The position numbers were made by a program, and so were the translations under genes. Below the pieces are notes generated by a model. It was not told the DNA's origin. It worked only from the letters and a program-made list of their open reading frames with translations, and made no database searches. This document shows positions 63,860 through 64,000 of a stretch of 64,000 nt of DNA, piece after piece (within the stretch, counting starts at the first letter, position 1; every line of letters starts with the position of its first letter). This DNA comes from DATFQI01 sp963831105 (GTDB lineage: Bacteria; Actinomycetota; Thermoleophilia; Solirubrobacterales; Solirubrobacteraceae): NCBI GenBank assembly GCA_963831105.1, contig CAWHOS010000007.1:310001-374000 (forward strand). The letters run 5' to 3'.

Positions 63860-64000
63860 CTAGAAGAAGGAGGAGATCGAGCGGTACACGGCTTCGATGT
63901 TCTCCGGGTCGCCGGGGTAGGAGTTGCCGCCCGAGGCCTCGGCGATCCGCTCGAGCGCTCGCCGCGCCTCGCTGGCGCCGACGGAGTAGGCGATCGTGAA
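63860..64000 (-). CDS. VWA-domain membrane protein, C-terminal end (partial)
   Basis: 46 residues before the TAG at 63860-63862, running off the window: FTIAYSVGASEARRALERIA, EASGGNSYPGDPENIEAVYR, then SISSFF. The DPENIxxVYxxISxFF ending is characteristic of VWA/Ca-activated chloride channel-like proteins. It is immediately upstream of the coiled-coil gene and presumably in the same operon. Confidence 0.7.
   Translation of the reverse strand, partial: FTIAYSVGASEARRALERIAEASGGNSYPGDPENIEAVYRSISSFF

Overview
The window is very GC-rich, strongly GTG/ATG-biased actinobacterial DNA. Gene content points to the class Thermoleophilia (Solirubrobacterales-like). This is inferred from a complete yrbE/mce operon with its own ATPase, a PimA-like mannosyltransferase, a HemQ-type heme protein, an actinobacterial-IHF-like DNA binder, type III glutamine synthetase, an AbiEi/DUF559 gene and many leaderless genes. 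No rRNA, tRNA, CRISPR array, prophage or intact insertion sequence was seen.

Layout. 1-5.9 kb: partial membrane protein, secreted protein, MoxR ATPase plus VWA/CoxE pair, class III nucleotide cyclase, small secreted protein. 5.9-8.7 kb: TPP riboswitch and a thiamine-precursor ABC transporter. 8.6-13.7 kb: AlkA glycosylase, then a putative sphingolipid locus (fatty-acid hydroxylase, bacterial ceramide synthase-like GNAT protein, divergent serine palmitoyltransferase-like enzyme), a 19-codon small ORF and an IHF-like protein. 13.7-18.6 kb: VOC protein, small membrane and hypothetical proteins, aminotransferase, a 0.24-kb inverted-repeat element, and a secreted copper protein. 18.6-34.1 kb: one long minus-strand operon, yrbE1-yrbE2-ATPase-six mce genes-MMPL-thioredoxin-like-B3/B4. 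34.3-43.2 kb: lipoproteins, PP2C, two PII proteins, LysR and PucR regulators, ammonium transporter, and divergent GSIII. 43.2-51.4 kb: small enzymes, cysteine-dioxygenase-like/amidohydrolase pair, metH-metF, Calx-beta protein. 51.5-64 kb: patatin, AbiEi/DUF559 protein with flanking palindromes, DMT transporter, LVIVD protein, flippase and PimA-like glycosyltransferase, HemQ, DHH phosphoesterase, CDF metal exporter, lipoprotein/thiol protein, multi-pass membrane protein, coiled-coil protein, partial VWA protein.

Regulatory logic. At least fourteen genes have a TANNNT -10 hexamer 6-8 nt before the start codon, which means leaderless mRNAs. In four tandem pairs the TAG stop of the upstream gene is itself the TAG of the next gene's -10 (10535, 14177, 18620, 36272). 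At 1904-1933 a near-perfect palindrome carries two divergent leaderless promoters sharing one core.

Quality caveat. About 27 single-base frame breaks interrupt otherwise well conserved genes, including metH, moxR, yrbE and mce. They cluster heavily at 28.8-34.5 kb and look more like assembly indels than gene decay, so coordinates of interrupted genes are given end to end. The most interesting biology is the putative sphingolipid locus, the promoter architecture, the mce-MMPL-thiol operon, the PII proteins lacking Tyr51, and the palindrome-bracketed nuclease gene.
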